Origin: Methylocystis parvus OBBP
Lineage (GTDB): Bacteria > Pseudomonadota > Alphaproteobacteria > Rhizobiales > Beijerinckiaceae
Length of the DNA stretch: 64,000 nt
Assembly: GCF_027571405.1 (NCBI RefSeq)
Contig: NZ_CP092968.1
Location: forward strand, 2,108,001 to 2,172,000
Direction: 5' to 3'
In this document: piece after piece, positions 62,101 to 64,000 of the stretch
Layout of the letters: each line of letters begins with the position of its first letter
How positions within the stretch are numbered: the stretch's first letter is position 1
Notes under the pieces: generated by a model
The model's input: the letters and a program-made list of their open reading frames with translations, nothing else
Told to the model about the DNA's origin: nothing
Databases searched by the model: none
Program-made: the position numbers and the translations under genes

Positions 62101-64000
62101 CATCGTCCTACGTCCCCGTGATCGGTTGCAATTACCTCGATGACGACAGGCTTGGGCGAATAACCACCGATGAACTACAAGGCGATTTCTTCCGTCTCTG
62201 TTTGCGGCAGGTAAACCTCGCTCCACATGTGACGGGAATCGCCAGAAAACGAAAGCCAACATTCTCGCTCATATGGCCAGTACACAGGTCTGAAGAATCA
62301 GTTTTCCTGCGCACGATCTGGACTGCCGTTCGTCACATGAGGTGCGGTCGTCACGAGCTTATCATCGTGGCGAACGGATTGTCCGACAACGCAACCCGCC
62401 AACTCGCCGCAATGTCCCGGCGGATTAACGGAATGCGCGTGATTCACCTCTGGCGCAGTTTTCACTTTTTTCCGGCGACGATGCTGGCGCGCCGGCTGAC
62501 TTTGAGCGATCGATTTCTACTATGGAACGGTCATATTCAATATGATTCCGCGGCAATCGAATCTCTTATGAATTCAAACGATCCCGCGCCGCTGGAATTT
62601 CCATTGGTATTGGATCAAGCAGGCGCAATATTGCCAGGTTATTTCACAGTTAGCCGCGACGGCGCTGATATTCTCGATGTCGGGTCGGAACAGAAGCTGC
62701 CAAAACTTCGCGAAAAAATTTTCTCGATTGGCTCCAGAGATTTTCCCGTTTCCGTTTCACGGGAGCATTTCGACCGTCTGGGGGGATTTGACACTGATTA
62801 CGCAATCAGGCTGGGCTTGCTCGATCTCGTCACCCGGTCGCTTACTGAGAACGCCCGATCGGTTGTTTTGAGAACGGATTGCATCCTTCGCGGAACTCCC
62901 CAAGAAATCGATCTTCTAAATGATCGCTCCTATCTTAGGGAACGGGAGAAACATCAACGCGCATCCATTCTGCCCGTCGGCATCGCGCCGTCGCTGGACT
63001 CCGTACTGTTCAAACTCGTTAAGCCGATGCGGCAGGTAAAGATCGAGGGAGGGATTGTTCTTTCCAAGCCATCAAAACTTCGCGTCGTCTCGACGCCGAA
63101 GCGCACTGGTGGATTGCGCATCGATATCCGCTGCCCTGCTCCGGACGATCACACAACGAAGCATTGGGGTGATTGGCACTTCGCAAACTCGCTAGCGACT
63201 GCATTCCAGGCAAACGGCCAAACGGCGACAGTGCGCCTCCGTCCCGCTTGGAGTGGACCAGTCACTGGCATTGACGTCGCTCTTCATATTCGCGGCATCG
63301 TGGATATTGCGCCCGTTCCAAACGCTCTGAATGTGATCTGGATCATTAGTCATCCTGACAAAATTCGTAGCGAAGAGCTTGAGGCCGTCGATCTTGTGAT
63401 CTCGAGTTCGCAGATTTTGTCGGATCATCTTTACAAACGCTTTGGCGTATCCAGCGTTGTGCTTCCTCAAGCGACTGATTCACAGCGTTTCAATTTCAAA
63501 GATGAACTGCCGCGGATGACGCTGCAGGATCGGCTGTTATTTATTGGGAATTCTCGCAAATATCCGCGGCGCATCGTGCTCGACGCAGTACAGAGCGGCG
63601 CGCCGCTCGATATTTATGGCGGCGACTGGGAATACTACGTTCCTCGTAGATTCATCCGAGGCTCGTATGTGCCTAATCAAGAAGTTGCAGGTTATTACCG
63701 ATCCGCAGCGGCCGTCCTGAACGATCACTGGCCGACGATGGCGCGCGCGGGCATCATCTCAAACAGAATATTCGACGCTATCGCTGCGGGCGGAGTCGTC
63801 ATCAGCGACGAAGTAGAGGGGATCGGCAAGCTCTTCGACGGACACGTCAGAACCTGTGCGGACGCTCGAACGCTAAACGAACTGATCTCTGGACTGCCCG
63901 ATTGGGCGCCCTCGTTGGAGGCACGCAAGAAGATGAGCGCACAGATACTCGCGGAGCATTCATTCGACGCCCGCGCACGTCAAATTGCTGCTCTGATCCA
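59142..64000 (+). CDS. Giant multidomain glycosyltransferase, partial (runs off the window)
   Basis: A single reading frame, open without a stop from the ATG at 59142 (in-frame TGA just before it, AGAGGGG upstream) to the end of the window: at least 1619 codons. Residues 1-370 are not recognised. Residues 377-680 hold degenerate repeats of the DPVEHYLSIG / FAHYLYIGE type. A GT2 domain begins near 805 (VSVIMPARNRVGVISRAINS), with VVDDGSSDG and the DxD-like YLDSDN (about 890). A second GT2-like block follows from about 1043 (LIIVANGLSDNA). The C-terminal 300 residues resemble group 1 / CgeB-like transferases (RLLFIGNSRKYPRR, AAGGVVISDEVEGIGKLF). It is a likely cytosolic polymer assembler for a capsule or similar glycan. 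Confidence 0.85.
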   Translation, partial: MVGTEQIDERNGESSQAVPATSLCSSHETAPQNDADGPLSAGFSSPTGCLEQLEPMSAAGWVAFPGKDPSSIDVVVRLDALTLATGSPFIQRDDVEMHLLSVGPHGFHLAWSFADLKHIEELLAVDPDRVSDLVVEARCEGFVWNLAVLPSRSRTRREWRDYFSVRFVDSATIDTPGTPFFGALESVGRTVTSGWVVPKSNDSGACVVSMWIDDARIIEQTCELANRPDVAAAVDRPWIYAFSLRPSVADIGKALSRLLALRKGDASGIANFSCRVGWSSGLGISGNAGLCEFRIPSGFVVTRTLLEWIEFFGLELSSDLLANRLPVYRKIAHQIARDGDDQKYSEIDEFYRSSMTFLSRSESPTFRTSRVTLVERHFDVDFYLSKYGADPKVAEDPVEHYLSIGAAADHDPHPLFSNSAFRRSLALRHNAKPEDNDPFAHFLKHHAFIEADPHPMFSTAWYKHKYSLPDHWNPWVDYVEGGWNFGREPNWLFLQELVEEATERTSETVSPLETYLNDDACAEITPHPMFPSSWKRSDYIRYFSGNPNAKEFATVLFDRSNYLSQVESPKLICGSAFADYFAEGELNERSPNVLFNPIWYRRAYGIDSDFLGPFAHYLYIGERLNYQPSRFFDTRNYKEKNNDVVLARSGLAYHFLLRCHAEPSRRACARFDSGWFAANAPGGVADMRSFLNGKLLAPVEPHPALIVSKRVRHSDLVGLLECEEDDQRPLPAGVASVFHFENLERPTRGLVMSEIDRYEAELANDDPDQAQALRLNEPITRMYEMFDDVGAERVRLEVAEICEPRPLVSVIMPARNRVGVISRAINSVLAQTYKNLELIVVDDGSSDGTAVVAAGSGDDRVQVISIKPSGVSAARNVGLQAAKGQYIAYLDSDNTWEKTYLTTLIGTMVSKNLPVAHAALRIFAANGIVRHRGAPYDGESMDRENYIDMNVFVHHRRIIDEGVRFDETLLRCVDWDFIRRSCLEVGPSSYVPVIGCNYLDDDRLGRITTDELQGDFFRLCLRQVNLAPHVTGIARKRKPTFSLIWPVHRSEESVFLRTIWTAVRHMRCGRHELIIVANGLSDNATRQLAAMSRRINGMRVIHLWRSFHFFPATMLARRLTLSDRFLLWNGHIQYDSAAIESLMNSNDPAPLEFPLVLDQAGAILPGYFTVSRDGADILDVGSEQKLPKLREKIFSIGSRDFPVSVSREHFDRLGGFDTDYAIRLGLLDLVTRSLTENARSVVLRTDCILRGTPQEIDLLNDRSYLREREKHQRASILPVGIAPSLDSVLFKLVKPMRQVKIEGGIVLSKPSKLRVVSTPKRTGGLRIDIRCPAPDDHTTKHWGDWHFANSLATAFQANGQTATVRLRPAWSGPVTGIDVALHIRGIVDIAPVPNALNVIWIISHPDKIRSEELEAVDLVISSSQILSDHLYKRFGVSSVVLPQATDSQRFNFKDELPRMTLQDRLLFIGNSRKYPRRIVLDAVQSGAPLDIYGGDWEYYVPRRFIRGSYVPNQEVAGYYRSAAAVLNDHWPTMARAGIISNRIFDAIAAGGVVISDEVEGIGKLFDGHVRTCADARTLNELISGLPDWAPSLEARKKMSAQILAEHSFDARARQIAALI

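Noticed and set aside
1..64000. CRISPR array, tRNA, rRNA, prophage or intact insertion sequence
   Set aside because: No regularly spaced direct repeats, no cloverleaf or rRNA-like stretch, and no transposase, integrase or phage structural gene was seen on reading both strands. Small RNAs cannot be excluded by eye.

Overview
The window is GC-rich, densely coded DNA from a serine-cycle methylotroph of the Alphaproteobacteria. Its core (about 16.3-29.7 kb, minus strand) is a near-complete serine-cycle and C1-folate cluster, in transcription order ftfL, sgaA, hprA, mtdA, fch, mtkA, mtkB, ppc, mcl and gck. This gene set, with ftfL at the head and glycerate kinase at the tail, best fits a type II methanotroph such as Methylocystis or Methylosinus, or a close relative. 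No methane or methanol dehydrogenase genes lie in the window, so methanotrophy itself is inferred.

Layout. 0-12 kb: housekeeping genes (class I aminotransferase, UvrD/PcrA helicase, L,D-transpeptidase, DbpA-type RNA helicase, methyltransferase, Uup-type ABC-F protein) and a frameshifted hicB remnant. 12-16 kb: a DUF559 nuclease-like gene bracketed by inverted REP elements, a small secreted Met/His-repeat protein, an MFS transporter and a nitroreductase. 16-30 kb: the serine-cycle cluster, whose spacers hold several unrelated palindromic repeats. 30-40 kb: MsrB, a CrtI-like oxidoreductase, a META-domain protein, an HdeD-AqpZ fusion, a degenerate L,D-transpeptidase, a two-barrel outer-membrane protein and an octaheme cytochrome with TPRs. 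39.9-44.4 kb: two back-to-back operons (88-aa protein, SGNH, GSCFA / repeat-methyltransferase, AlgX-like) that look like a surface-glycan modification locus. 44-49 kb: an RND efflux system. 49-56 kb: two HdeA-like periplasmic proteins, an AraC regulator, an Omp25-like protein, an arylsulfatase and a patatin lipoprotein. 56.4-64 kb: UDP-glucose dehydrogenase, a BNR_4-like protein and a very large multidomain glycosyltransferase that runs off the window.

How the genes work together. The serine-cycle block captures formate as formyl-tetrahydrofolate (FtfL) and reduces it to methylene-H4F (Fch, MtdA). SgaA, HprA and Gck carry serine through hydroxypyruvate and glycerate to 2-phosphoglycerate. Ppc, MtkAB and Mcl then take PEP to malyl-CoA and regenerate glyoxylate with release of acetyl-CoA. 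Ugd and the glycosyltransferase region supply and assemble a uronic-acid-containing surface polysaccharide. The methyltransferase at 42.2 kb and the glycosyltransferase at 59.1 kb share an ANPDV/HYL-type repeat, which may link the two surface loci.

The items most worth following are the REP-DUF559-REP cassette with an apparent empty counterpart in the mcl-gck spacer, the in-frame HdeD-AqpZ fusion with an internal ribosome site, the Met/His-repeat protein, the GSCFA/SGNH/AlgX locus and the giant glycosyltransferase. I see no tRNA, rRNA, CRISPR array, prophage or intact insertion sequence.
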